Below are positions 53,678 through 62,977 of a stretch of DNA of 64,000 bases, piece after piece. The first letter of the stretch is position 1. Each line of letters begins with the position of its first letter. The notes beneath the pieces are model-generated. The model was not told the DNA's origin. It saw nothing but the letters and a program-made list of their open reading frames with translations, and did no database searches. Origin of the DNA: [Ruminococcus] lactaris ATCC 29176 (GTDB taxonomy: Bacteria > Bacillota > Clostridia > Lachnospirales > Lachnospiraceae); contig NZ_CP102292.1 of NCBI RefSeq assembly GCF_025152405.1, positions 1,922,001 through 1,986,000 of the forward strand, in the 5' to 3' direction. The position numbers and the translations under genes are program-made.

Positions 53678-53870
53678 GTCGGGGTCAAAAGCCCCCGACT
53701 ATGATACCTACGGATTGTTACACACTACGTGCTCCCACAATCCTACCCAACATTCGCATATCATGGTGCTTACGCCCCACTTTTATGCTCATATTGGGGC
53801 GGGTCACAAGGTCATTCTACCACTAGTGTGCGAGCACACATGGTGTCAGACCTTTTGACCCTGGTATCAT
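53678..53870 (+). other. Compact multi-hairpin RNA-like element before nptA
   Basis: Closing helix ATGATACC (53701-53708) with GGTATCAT (53863-53870) encloses four helices: GGATTGT/ACAATCC (53712-53743), GCCCCA/TGGGGC (53774-53800), GGTC/GACC, and the perfect GTGTGC-GA-GCACAC (53826-53839). Just upstream GTCGGGG/CCCCGAC (53678-53699) forms a hairpin, but GGGTCAAAAG (53682-53691) can instead pair perfectly with CTTTTGACCC (53852-53861). It does not encode a protein and may be a leader RNA or an intergenic repeat. Confidence 0.6.
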
Positions 53871-53923
53871 TAAAAATAACGTAACACGTCAACTTAATAA
53901 CTTAAGAAAAAGGAAAAAAGAAA

Positions 53924-55738
53924 ATGGGAATTACAATGATTTTGTCATTGCTCAGCGGAGTTGCCCTCTTCCTCTACGGAATGGCACTGATGGGGGACAG
54001 TCTTAAGAAAGTTGCCGGTAATAAACTGGAGCTGATCTTATATAAATTAACGAACTCCCCGATCAAAGGATTGCTGCTGGGTACAGTTGTAACTGCAATC
54101 ATCCAGTCTTCATCAGCAACGACTGTCATGGTTGTCGGCTTCGTCAACTCCGGTATGATGAAAGTTGCTCAGGCGATCGGTATTATTATGGGAGCCAACA
54201 TCGGTACAAGTATCACCGGATGGATCTTATGTCTGTCCTACATTGATGGCTCCAACGGCATCGCCCAGCTTCTGTCCACTGCGACAATTTCAGCCATCGT
54301 TGCGATCATCGGTATCATCTTACGTACATTCGTGAAGAAAAAGCCCTATACAGATGTGGGAGATATCATGCTTGGATTCGCCATTCTCATGGTTGGTATG
54401 CAGACAATGAGCGGTGCGGTTTCTCCATTAAAAGAGAATCCTCACTTTGTCAGTCTTCTGACTATGTTCAAGAATCCATTTATGGGTATTCTGGTCGGTA
54501 TCGCATTTACCGCAGTCCTTCAGAGTGCATCTGCTTCTGTCGGTATCCTGCAGGCACTGTCGATCACTGGTTCGATTACTTTTGCAGCAGCTCTTCCGAT
54601 CACCATGGGAATCGGTGTCGGTGCAGCCTGTCCTGTTCTGCTCTCTTCCATCGGAACGAACAAGAATGGAAAACGTACAGCACTGATCTATCTGCTGAAT
54701 GATTTATTCGGAATGATCTTCTGGTCAATCGTATTTTATTCGATCAATGCAGTGGTTCACTTTACTTTTATGGATGAAGTTATGACTCCATTCCGTACTG
54801 CACTTTTGAACTCTGTATTCAGGATTCTGACGATTCTCGTACTTGCACCTTTCATCAGCAAGATTGAGAAGCTCGTCTTTATTCTGATCAAAGACACTGA
54901 AGAGGACAATGAAGAGCAGGCAGATTTTGATCTTCTTGAAGAACGTTTCCTGAACTATCCGCCACTGGCGATCAGCCAGAGTCAGCTTGCAGTCAATGGA
55001 ATGGCAAAGAATGCACGGAAAAATATCATGCGGGCTTTTGCACTGCTCTCTGATTTTTCCGACAGCAAGTTTAATAAAATTCAGGAAAAAGAAAATCTCA
55101 TTGATAAATACGAAGATAAACTCGGAACTTATCTGATGCAGTTAAGTATGCATGATCTGACACCGGATCAGGCAAAGCAGACATCCAAGTTCCTGCATAC
55201 GATCAGTGACTTTGAGCGTCTCGGCGACCATGCAGTGAACATTTCCAAGGTAGCACAGGAACTTCATGAGAAATCACGTACTTTCTCTGAAGCCGCCAAA
55301 TATGAACTGGATGTTCTTGAACAGGCTCTCGTTGAGATCACAGATCTCACTGTCAACTCTTTTGTAGATGAAGATCTTAACACCGCTGCCACAGTAGAGC
55401 CGCTGCGTGAGCTGATCGGCATTCTCTGCAATGACCTGAAAATGCGTCATATTAAAAGACTTCGGAATGGTCAGTGCGACCTGAATACCGGATTCGCATT
55501 TAATGACCTGCTGACCAACTATGAACGAATCGCAGCCCATTGTTCCAATATAGCAGTTGCCATTCTGGAACTGGATTCTTCAAACTTTGATATGCATGAG
55601 TATACAAAGAGCGTCCGTAAGCTAAAAGATGACCGTTACCTTTCTGCTTTTGAAAAGTATGAAGAGAAATACGATATCAATGGCTACAGGCCAAAAGAAG
55701 AAACTGAAAAAAGGATTATAGAACCGAAAGAGAAATAG
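53924..55738 (+). CDS. Na+/phosphate cotransporter family protein with PhoU-like domain
   Basis: This 604-residue protein belongs to the NptA/YjbB group. The membrane half contains two inverted family repeats, recognised by TAIIQSSSATTVMVVGFVNSG (near residue 56) and FTAVLQSASASVGILQALS (near 198), which in relatives carry sodium and phosphate. The C-terminal 230 residues form PhoU-like helical bundles (DFERLGDHAVNISKVAQEL and NYERIAAHCSNIAVAI). Phosphate import or export and its control are inferred from the family. AAAAAGGAAAA lies before the ATG. It is a one-gene unit behind a 260-base leader. Confidence 0.92.
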   Translation: MGITMILSLLSGVALFLYGMALMGDSLKKVAGNKLELILYKLTNSPIKGLLLGTVVTAIIQSSSATTVMVVGFVNSGMMKVAQAIGIIMGANIGTSITGWILCLSYIDGSNGIAQLLSTATISAIVAIIGIILRTFVKKKPYTDVGDIMLGFAILMVGMQTMSGAVSPLKENPHFVSLLTMFKNPFMGILVGIAFTAVLQSASASVGILQALSITGSITFAAALPITMGIGVGAACPVLLSSIGTNKNGKRTALIYLLNDLFGMIFWSIVFYSINAVVHFTFMDEVMTPFRTALLNSVFRILTILVLAPFISKIEKLVFILIKDTEEDNEEQADFDLLEERFLNYPPLAISQSQLAVNGMAKNARKNIMRAFALLSDFSDSKFNKIQEKENLIDKYEDKLGTYLMQLSMHDLTPDQAKQTSKFLHTISDFERLGDHAVNISKVAQELHEKSRTFSEAAKYELDVLEQALVEITDLTVNSFVDEDLNTAATVEPLRELIGILCNDLKMRHIKRLRNGQCDLNTGFAFNDLLTNYERIAAHCSNIAVAILELDSSNFDMHEYTKSVRKLKDDRYLSAFEKYEEKYDINGYRPKEETEKRIIEPKEK

Positions 55739-55782
55739 AATCAAAAATAATCATAAAAGGCAACCGGCCCTGGAAATGATAT

Positions 55783-55822
55783 ATACCCTCTTTACTGGAC
55801 AACCAGTAAGGAGGGTATTTTT
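55783..55822 (+). terminator. Terminator after the Na/Pi cotransporter
   Basis: ATACCCTC-TTACTGG pairs with CCAGTAA-GAGGGTAT around a short loop, followed by TTTT. Confidence 0.9.
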
Positions 55823-55863
55823 ATGTGCAATATTTTATGTGCAATATTTTTATGTACAATATC
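55823..55863. repeat. Three short tandem repeats
   Basis: ATGTGCAATATTTT occurs twice and ATGTACAATAT once in direct succession, running into the end of the thrE-like gene. A simple slippage repeat, with no evident role. Confidence 0.75.
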
Positions 55864-57181
55864 GAAATGTCTTATCTGTCAGAATCCTTGCAAAGATCAG
55901 CCCCAGTGGTAATGCCGCAACGATCAGTATCGCGGATGCAAACCAGGACGCAGATGCAGACAATGACATCATTCCCAGATTATAAAATCCCCGGTATAAA
56001 TAAAGTCCGGGTACCATGATTACGATTGACGGCACTGTCACAGAGATTCTCGGATATCCAACCCTGCTTTTGATCAGAGAAGCCAGCAGACCTGCAGCCA
56101 AAGCCCCCATGAATGCCGCTGCTGCCGGTGGACATGCCGTAAGATCCACCAGCTCCAGCCTGAACGTATTTGCAACTGCTCCGATCCCTGCTGCAACCGC
56201 AGCCAGACGAACCGGACTGTTAAACATAACAGAGAAACCAAACACTCCACAGAAACTCGCCAGAAGCCGAAACAGAATCCACGCTTCCAGTGGCAATGAC
56301 ATTTTTTCAAAATCAACCGGCTGTAAATGAAGGATCAGTGCCATAATCCAGGCTGACATTGTTGCCACAAGAACAACGATCAAGGCGTAAGTAAACCGTT
56401 CGACCCCGGAACGCATATCCAGCTTCGCAAGGTCTATCCCGCTTGTAATAAAAGGAAAACCCGGTATAATAAAAAGCATGGCACAAATGTATCCTGCCTC
56501 ATGCTGCACTGATACCCCCCATGCTACTTCAGCGATTTTCAGAAATCCTGCATATACAAGACATGCCAGTGCTACTGAAGATACAATTCCCAAAAAGAGT
56601 GTAAAATGATGCTTTGTCAACTTGCACCTGAGAAAATTCCCAAGCCCCGCTCCGGAAAAAGCACAGAACATTTCGATTGGACCTCCTCCAAGCAGAAACG
56701 TAAATCCACCACATGCCAACGCTGCTGCGAACCCCAGTGCCACAGGAGAATAAAGGCCATGAATCCGCTCGATCTCATCCAATAACTGATGTAACTGTTC
56801 CCCTGACATACTGCATCCTTCTTTTTCAAACTCACGTATAAAATGTTCCAGGCGATTCAGTTTTGACGTATTAACGCCTGTGTTTGTCAGACATAATGAC
56901 TGCGTAAATCCCTGTTCTCCGTCAAAACAGGTATATTCGATCGACATCAGACCTATATCTGCAGTGCAAGTGATCCCCATGACTTCTGATAATGTATTCA
57001 TAGAACTTCTCACTCTCCACGCTCCCGTACCACAGGAAAGAAGCATGATACCGACCCGCCCGACAATGGATGCCTTTTCCGTCAGGCTTGCTTCTGTAAC
57101 CGGCCGTTCTTCTCCGCCTGCATCCGTATATTCATGCCAGAGAATCTCCATATGATTTTTTATAATTCTTTCTGTCCCCAT
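55850..57181 (-). CDS. Threonine/serine exporter family protein (fused ThrE domains)
   Basis: This 443-residue protein joins both ThrE modules. The N-terminal part (about 1-265) has a soluble start with VGRVGIMLLSCGTGAWRVRSSM and then five hydrophobic helices. It includes ALACGGFTFLLGGGPIEMFCAF and IPGFPFITSGIDLAKLDM, a recognised family signature. The C-terminal ThrE_2 part (about 290-443) has TVPSIVIMVPGLYLYRG. Relatives export threonine and serine, although this is demonstrated in few species. GGGGAG precedes the ATG. It follows an unknown gene by 18 bases. Confidence 0.88.
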   Translation of the reverse strand: MGTERIIKNHMEILWHEYTDAGGEERPVTEASLTEKASIVGRVGIMLLSCGTGAWRVRSSMNTLSEVMGITCTADIGLMSIEYTCFDGEQGFTQSLCLTNTGVNTSKLNRLEHFIREFEKEGCSMSGEQLHQLLDEIERIHGLYSPVALGFAAALACGGFTFLLGGGPIEMFCAFSGAGLGNFLRCKLTKHHFTLFLGIVSSVALACLVYAGFLKIAEVAWGVSVQHEAGYICAMLFIIPGFPFITSGIDLAKLDMRSGVERFTYALIVVLVATMSAWIMALILHLQPVDFEKMSLPLEAWILFRLLASFCGVFGFSVMFNSPVRLAAVAAGIGAVANTFRLELVDLTACPPAAAAFMGALAAGLLASLIKSRVGYPRISVTVPSIVIMVPGLYLYRGFYNLGMMSLSASASWFASAILIVAALPLGLIFARILTDKTFRYCT

Positions 57182-57199
57182 TTTTTCACTCCCCTGCTC

Positions 57200-58003
57200 C
57201 TATTCCAGATCCAGGCCAGCACTTCCGGTTCTTTTCAGTAACTTTTCCCTGCAGGTCAGGACAATTCCATCAATTTCGTGCAGATGATGAAGCATCTTTT
57301 TCTCAAATTCATGAATCGGAAGCAGGATTCCGATCTCATCAAATTCTTTTTTCTTCCTCACTCCGGTCTCCTGTCCATAATAAACGATAGCCCGTGGTGC
57401 CTCCATCTGAATTTCATGAAATGTATCCCAGACCATTGCATAAGCCTGTGCCTCTGTCAGCCCCAGACTGCACGTATCCGGTAGTGCATAAAGAGCCAGT
57501 ACTCCTCTTTGTCTGTTCTCTTTCGTTTCCTCTATCTGCATCCCTTCCGTATAGGAACGAATCAGATCATATCCATCTGCCAGATATACTTTTGAACGGG
57601 GTGCACACTCATGTAACTGATAAGTATTTCTGAACTTCTCGTACTCTCTCCCCGAAACCTCCTTCTCTTTTCCGGGAAGCAGATTTCCATCAACATCTGT
57701 CAATAAGACCGGATTTTCTCCTGCTTTTCCGTGAAATTTCTTAGGGATCAAATATGCTTCCCTCAGCAGATCAAACATACTTCTTCCACACAATTCCAGC
57801 AACAATGCACTGATATCTCCATTCTTGTATGCCTGAAATAAAACTTCGGTAAAATGCTCTGCCTGATTTTTTTCAAAAATCTGTTCATCTTCCAAATGTT
57901 CATAAACCACTTCTCTTAACTGCTCACAGGAAGCCGGAGATGCCACTATTTTTGAAAAAATCGCCTCAACAGCTTCTTCTCTGGGTAAAACTGTATGCAT
58001 CAT
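57200..58003 (-). CDS. Uncharacterised soluble protein upstream of thrE-like gene
   Basis: This 267-residue protein has no signal peptide or membrane segment and I recognise no named domain with certainty. It is mixed alpha/beta, with the middle stretch ENPVLLTDVDGNLLPGKEKE and the later AQAYAMVWDTFHEIQME. Similar unnamed proteins, some labelled DUF5688, are common in Lachnospiraceae; that label is only a possibility here. AAGAAGGAAAG lies before the ATG pair. The 18-base gap to the exporter indicates one transcript, so it may serve the same process. Confidence 0.65.
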   Translation of the reverse strand: MMHTVLPREEAVEAIFSKIVASPASCEQLREVVYEHLEDEQIFEKNQAEHFTEVLFQAYKNGDISALLLELCGRSMFDLLREAYLIPKKFHGKAGENPVLLTDVDGNLLPGKEKEVSGREYEKFRNTYQLHECAPRSKVYLADGYDLIRSYTEGMQIEETKENRQRGVLALYALPDTCSLGLTEAQAYAMVWDTFHEIQMEAPRAIVYYGQETGVRKKKEFDEIGILLPIHEFEKKMLHHLHEIDGIVLTCREKLLKRTGSAGLDLE

Positions 58004-58109
58004 AATTGCTTTCCTTCTTTCTTTTTTGTTCTAGTTTCAGTATAGAAAGCACTCTTACCAAAGTCAAACTGACAGCCACAGTTTTTTCTACATGGTCATT
58101 ATGTAATTT

Positions 58110-59006
58110 TTATATAATTCCATTTTCTTTCAACAACATTCTTTTCAGTGTCTCCGCTGCAACTCCCGGCGGGAAATTATGGTTTTCCACAAGACAGATC
58201 TCCCGGGCAGGTATTTTTTCTTCCATCCGGATCTCCTGGATCTGATTCGATTTCAAAAGATCTTTCACATATAAATCCGGAAGGAATCCAATCCCAAGTC
58301 CATTCAAGATCAACGGAAGAATCAGATCCATCGTTTCTACTTCAATATCCGGCTCCAATACAACATCATGCTCCAAAAAGAATTTTGAATAAAAAGAATA
58401 TGTGGTACTTTTCCTTCCAAGACAGATCAACGGTTCATTCCTGATATCTTCCAGTCTTTTTATCTTCGTGTTCTGCACCGTTGCCTGACTTCCTACAAGG
58501 ATCTCCCGAAACTCCATTAAGACTGCGGATCTCAGCGGTTTTTTTACTGTAAGCGGAGTCGTGACAACCGCCAGATCAACCGCCCCTTCTTTCACTGCCT
58601 GAACCGCCTGCGGTGTGGAATGATTTAACAGTCGGATCCTGATCCCCGGATAATTTTTATGAAATTTTTCGAGAACCGGAAGTAACAGCAGATGTAAGGC
58701 GATCTCACTTGCACTGATCGTAATATATCCCTGATCCATCCTCTGTTCATTCATCAGTTCAACTTCTGCCATATGCAGATGCTGATATGCCACAGACACA
58801 TGCTGATACAATTTTCTTCCTTCCTGGGTCAACTGCACTCCTCTGTTCGACCTGACAAAGAGCTTACACCCTAATTGATTTTCCAGATTATTTATAAACC
58901 TGGTAATATTGGGCTGGTTACTCATCAATATTTTTGCTGCTTTTGAAAAGCTCTGATAGGTTGCAACATAATAGAAAATCCGATAATAATCATAAGTGAT
59001 CTCCAT
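58110..59006 (-). CDS. LysR family transcriptional regulator
   Basis: This 298-residue regulator has the N-terminal winged helix YRIFYYVATYQSFSKAAKIL and SNQPNITRFINNLENQLGCKLF typical of LysR, followed by a two-lobed ligand-binding domain (about 90-298). GGAGG precedes the ATG at 59006. It is divergent from the small HPr-like gene at 59148, and 142 bases separate them, so that gene is a likely target. The inducer is not predictable. Confidence 0.92.
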   Translation of the reverse strand: MEITYDYYRIFYYVATYQSFSKAAKILMSNQPNITRFINNLENQLGCKLFVRSNRGVQLTQEGRKLYQHVSVAYQHLHMAEVELMNEQRMDQGYITISASEIALHLLLLPVLEKFHKNYPGIRIRLLNHSTPQAVQAVKEGAVDLAVVTTPLTVKKPLRSAVLMEFREILVGSQATVQNTKIKRLEDIRNEPLICLGRKSTTYSFYSKFFLEHDVVLEPDIEVETMDLILPLILNGLGIGFLPDLYVKDLLKSNQIQEIRMEEKIPAREICLVENHNFPPGVAAETLKRMLLKENGII

Positions 59007-59147
59007 ACTTCCTCCATGTATTAAATACATGTCTGCTATAGCAAATATGTATTTTTCTCATTTTTATACTCATTATATACTGTATGAAGAAAAAATCAAA
59101 TTTCATTCCATTTTATTTTCATATTTCAATACAGAAAGGCCACAGAT

Positions 59148-59390
59148 ATGATCAAGAAAAATATTAAATTCATCACTACCGGACAGTTTGTCACTTTTTA
59201 CAATACCTGCAAAGGTTTTTCCTCTGATGTACGTGTCAGAGACCTAGAAAACCAGCATCTCGATATCAATGCAAAAAAACTTTCCGAACTCGCAACAATT
59301 CCACTTGGACTTCCTTATGTACTGATCATTCACGGTGATGATGAAAAAAAAGCTGACAAGTTACTTCAAAAATACAGGACTGTATCATGA
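59148..59390 (+). CDS. HPr-like domain protein lacking the phospho-histidine
   Basis: This 80-residue protein follows the HPr fold pattern. TTGQFVTFYNTCKGFSSDVRV replaces the usual active-site loop, then DINAKKLSELATIPLGLPYVLIIHGDDEKKADKLL matches the HPr segment VNAKSIMGVMSLGL..GDEI...GEDE. The histidine expected near residue 15 (LHARPA) is absent. It therefore should not carry phosphate in a sugar phosphotransferase relay and may be a structural or regulatory relative. The similarity is moderate and judged by eye. Its divergence from a LysR gene suggests regulated expression. Confidence 0.6.
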   Translation: MIKKNIKFITTGQFVTFYNTCKGFSSDVRVRDLENQHLDINAKKLSELATIPLGLPYVLIIHGDDEKKADKLLQKYRTVS

Positions 59391-59453
59391 AGTTTCACTC
59401 ATCAGCTTAATCTGTTCCTGGTTGCAGAGTCAGGTTATTCTAGCATTATGTTA

Positions 59454-60572
59454 CTATTCACCCCATACTTCTTCTGCGATCTCTTTCACCAGTTTTAATT
59501 TTTCCCACTGCTGTTCCTCTGTCAGTTTATTTCCAATCTCACAGGATGCAAAGCCACACTGCGGACTCAGATACAGACGCTCCAGCGGAACATATTTTGC
59601 TGCTTCATTAATTCTGTGGATCACACGCTCCTTATCTTCAAGTTCCGGAGACTTTGTCGTGATCAGACCAAGAACAACTTTTTTATCCGGAGATACTTTT
59701 GCCAGCGGTGCAAATCCACCGGATCTCTCATCATCATATTCCAGGAACAGTGCATCTACATTTTCCTTTGCAAATACATAGTCTGCTACTGTATCATACG
59801 GACCACTTGTAAAAAATGTAGAGTGATAGTTTCCTCTGCAAATGTGAGAAGTGATCACCATATCTTCCGGCTTTCCTTCTACGGCAAGGTTATTCACTTT
59901 CAGAAGTTCTTTTTTCACCTCTTCCAGATCCAACCCCAGTAATTTATATCTCTGCTTTGCCGCATCTCCTACGATTGCTCCCCAGGTACAGTCATCTAAC
60001 TGCAGATTTCTGCATCCCGCATCATAAAACTGTCTGATGACTTCCTGATATGCTACCCCGATATCATGGATCAGTTCTTCATTCGTCGGATAATATTTTC
60101 TCGTATTGGCATAATTAGCCGGTACGATCATCTGCTGAAACATCTGAGCCGGTGCCGGGATCGTATACTTGGCAACTGTATTCTCATCCTCAAACTGCTT
60201 CAGAAATTTGAAGTACTCAACAAACGGATGTGGTTTTGCTTTTACCTTTCCTGTCAGATAAGTATCCTCCATTGATGCAAGCTCTTCATGAAACTGAACT
60301 CCGCCACCGGTCTGTTCATGTCCGACGCCTTCAAATCCCCACATAAAATCAAGATGCCAGTAGGTTCTTCTGAACTCACCGTCAGTAATCACATGATACC
60401 CCAGTTCTTTCTGCTTTTTCACCACATCCGTGATCGCAGCATCAATAATGCGGTCTTTTTCTTCTTCACTGATCTTTCCTTCAGCATAATCTGCCTTTGC
60501 CTGCTTCACTTCCTGTGGTCTTAAAAAACTTCCTACAAAATCGTATCTGCATGGTGTCTGATATTTACTCAT
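59454..60572 (-). CDS. MetE C-terminal-like (cobalamin-independent) methyltransferase
   Basis: This 372-residue protein matches the catalytic C-terminal half of MetE, a TIM barrel that transfers a methyl group to a thiol such as homocysteine. Zinc ligands look intact: ITSHICRGN (His and Cys), LEYDDERSGG (Glu) and LYLSPQCGFAS (Cys). The folate-binding N-terminal half of full-length MetE is missing, so the methyl donor may differ. I chose the ATG at 60572, nine bases after GGAGG; an ATG six bases upstream is too close. Confidence 0.88.
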   Translation of the reverse strand: MSKYQTPCRYDFVGSFLRPQEVKQAKADYAEGKISEEEKDRIIDAAITDVVKKQKELGYHVITDGEFRRTYWHLDFMWGFEGVGHEQTGGGVQFHEELASMEDTYLTGKVKAKPHPFVEYFKFLKQFEDENTVAKYTIPAPAQMFQQMIVPANYANTRKYYPTNEELIHDIGVAYQEVIRQFYDAGCRNLQLDDCTWGAIVGDAAKQRYKLLGLDLEEVKKELLKVNNLAVEGKPEDMVITSHICRGNYHSTFFTSGPYDTVADYVFAKENVDALFLEYDDERSGGFAPLAKVSPDKKVVLGLITTKSPELEDKERVIHRINEAAKYVPLERLYLSPQCGFASCEIGNKLTEEQQWEKLKLVKEIAEEVWGE

Positions 60573-60681
60573 TTTCATATCCTCCAATCTTTTTCTTCCT
60601 ATAGATTACCATGGCAAAAAAAGATTGAAAAATAGTTATTTTTGTCGGTTTGTCATAGTTTCAGGCTATTTCAAATATCTT

Positions 60682-62670
60682 CTACAGTAATCCTCCGATC
60701 TGAAGGAACAACGGAGCAAATACCAGCGAAACGACTGTCATCAGCTTGATCAGGATATTGATGGACGGACCTGAAGTATCCTTGAACGGATCTCCTACCG
60801 TATCTCCGACAACGGCTGCCTTATGGGCTTCACTTCCCTTACCGCCATGATGTCCTGTCTCAATATATTTCTTTGCATTATCCCATGCACCACCGGCATT
60901 TGACATAAAGATTGCCATCAGAACACCTGTCACGAGAGATCCTGACAGAAGTCCGCCAAGTGCATCAACACCAAGAACGACTCCGACAACGACCGGAACG
61001 ATGACTGCCATCAGACCCGGAAGAAGCATTTCGTGAAGAGCTGCCGTTGTGGAAATAGCCACACATGACTTATAGTCCGGCTTTTCTTCCCCTTTCATGA
61101 TGCCTGGTTTCTCACGGAACTGACGTCTTACTTCCTCGATCATCTTGTAGGCAGCTTTGGATACAGACTCCATTGTAAATGCCGAGAAGAGGAACGTCAG
61201 CATACCACCAATAAAGATACCGATGATTACCTTATAATCCAGAAGGTTGATCGTCTTCAGTTTCACGGTCTCAGCATAAGAAACGAACAGTGCAAGGGCT
61301 GTCAGTGCTGCTGAACCGATTGCAAATCCCTTTCCCATCGCTGCTGTCGTATTACCTACAGAGTCAAGTTTATCTGTAATGTCACGGACAGACTCATCCA
61401 GACCGGACATCTCTGCAATACCACCTGCATTGTCTGCGATCGGACCATATGCGTCTACTGCAACAGTGATCCCTGTTGTAGAAAGCATTCCGACTGCCGC
61501 AAGGGCAATTCCGTACAGACCGTTTACTTTATAAGATACAAAAATACCGACACAGATCAGAAGCAGCGGGATTGCTGTTGACTTCATACCAACTGCAAGA
61601 CCACTGATGATCGTTGTAGCAGCACCGGTTTCAGACTGTTCTCCAATTCCCTGTACCGGCTTATAATCTGCAGAAGTATAGTACTCGGTAATATTACCAA
61701 TGATCACACCAACGATCAGTCCTGCGATGACTGCGATTGCTGCATTCATATTTCCGAACAAGGTCCGGCTCAGTGCCAGAGAAGCAATCATTACAAGCAC
61801 AGAAGCAGCATAGCTTCCCTTTGTAAGTGCTTTCTGCGGATTTGCATTTTCTCCACCTCTTACAAAGAATGTGCCAATCATGGATGCGATCAGTCCACAG
61901 CCTGCGATTGCCAGTGGGAATAATACTCCAGAAACCTCACTTACTGCCACACCAAGTGTCAGTGCTGAAATTAGTGAACCACAATAGGACTCAAAAAGAT
62001 CAGCTCCCATACCGGCTACATCTCCTACATTATCACCTACATTATCAGCGATGACTGCCGGGTTACGCGGATCATCCTCCGGGATTCCTGCTTCTACTTT
62101 ACCGACCAGGTCAGCTCCGACATCAGCTGCCTTTGTATAGATACCTCCACCTACACGGGCAAATAACGCAATCGAAGATGCTCCCAGACTGAATCCAAAT
62201 AAGACATCTACATTTCTCGTTACAATGTACACCAGGCTCACTCCCAATGCACCAAGACCGGCTACGCACATACCCATTACTGCACCACCTGAGAATGCAA
62301 TGGAAAGAGCTTTATTCATTCCGCTCTCTTTTGCTGCATTAGCTGTCCTTACATTTGCCTTTGTGGCAACTGTCATTCCGCAGTAGCCTGCGACCGTTGA
62401 GAACAAAGCACCTACTACGAAGCAGATTGCTGTAACCCAGTTACCAATTCCGATTCCAATCAGTACAAAGAGTACGGCTACGAAGATGATCAGAATCTTG
62501 TACTCTGCTGTCAAAAAGGCTCTTGCACCTTCTGCGATTGCTGCTGCAATCTCTTTCATTCTTTCAGTTCCTGCAGACTGTCTGCCAACCTTCCTTGCAA
62601 GATACGCTGCAAAGATCAGGGCGATTACTGCTGCGACAGGAACCAGATACATATAGTTTTCCAACTTCAT
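60682..62670 (-). CDS. hppA: Membrane-bound ion-pumping pyrophosphatase
   Basis: This 662-residue protein couples pyrophosphate hydrolysis to Na+ or H+ pumping. Some 16 helices are visible. The substrate-binding signatures are [37 protein letters not shown] and, near the C-terminus, [34 protein letters not shown] has the Ala typical of potassium-dependent enzymes, where independent ones carry Lys. Many clostridial members pump sodium, which is inferred here rather than shown. GGGAGGTAG precedes the ATG. It follows the Amt gene in the same direction, after a terminator. Confidence 0.95.
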   Translation of the reverse strand: MKLENYMYLVPVAAVIALIFAAYLARKVGRQSAGTERMKEIAAAIAEGARAFLTAEYKILIIFVAVLFVLIGIGIGNWVTAICFVVGALFSTVAGYCGMTVATKANVRTANAAKESGMNKALSIAFSGGAVMGMCVAGLGALGVSLVYIVTRNVDVLFGFSLGASSIALFARVGGGIYTKAADVGADLVGKVEAGIPEDDPRNPAVIADNVGDNVGDVAGMGADLFESYCGSLISALTLGVAVSEVSGVLFPLAIAGCGLIASMIGTFFVRGGENANPQKALTKGSYAASVLVMIASLALSRTLFGNMNAAIAVIAGLIVGVIIGNITEYYTSADYKPVQGIGEQSETGAATTIISGLAVGMKSTAIPLLLICVGIFVSYKVNGLYGIALAAVGMLSTTGITVAVDAYGPIADNAGGIAEMSGLDESVRDITDKLDSVGNTTAAMGKGFAIGSAALTALALFVSYAETVKLKTINLLDYKVIIGIFIGGMLTFLFSAFTMESVSKAAYKMIEEVRRQFREKPGIMKGEEKPDYKSCVAISTTAALHEMLLPGLMAVIVPVVVGVVLGVDALGGLLSGSLVTGVLMAIFMSNAGGAWDNAKKYIETGHHGGKGSEAHKAAVVGDTVGDPFKDTSGPSINILIKLMTVVSLVFAPLFLQIGGLL

Positions 62671-62853
62671 CTACCTCCCTTACTAGTTGTATCAACCTTA
62701 CTCTAACATAAAATCTTTCACTTTTTCCAAAATTTTATGTATTTTTTTAAGAGCATGACAACTTTTTTCTGGAATATTTCTGAGTTTCTTCATATTAATA
62801 ATACCAGGTCTTTTCATCTTTATACCATAGGATTTTTCATCTTTCGTAGTCTC

Positions 62854-62904
62854 AAAAAGGACTCCATCAAAAATCTTTTCCAGATTCTTAATGAAGTCCT
62901 TTTA
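62854..62904 (-). terminator. Terminator after the Amt-PII gene
   Basis: On the minus strand AGGACTTCATTAAGAATC pairs with GATTTTTGATGGAGTCCT, followed by TTTTTGAG. Confidence 0.85.
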
Positions 62905-62977
62905 TCCACTATCTTTTTTCTGTCATTCTTCCTATTCTTACCGTTATGTAATTTTAGGAAAAGCTATCTCTGCTTTT

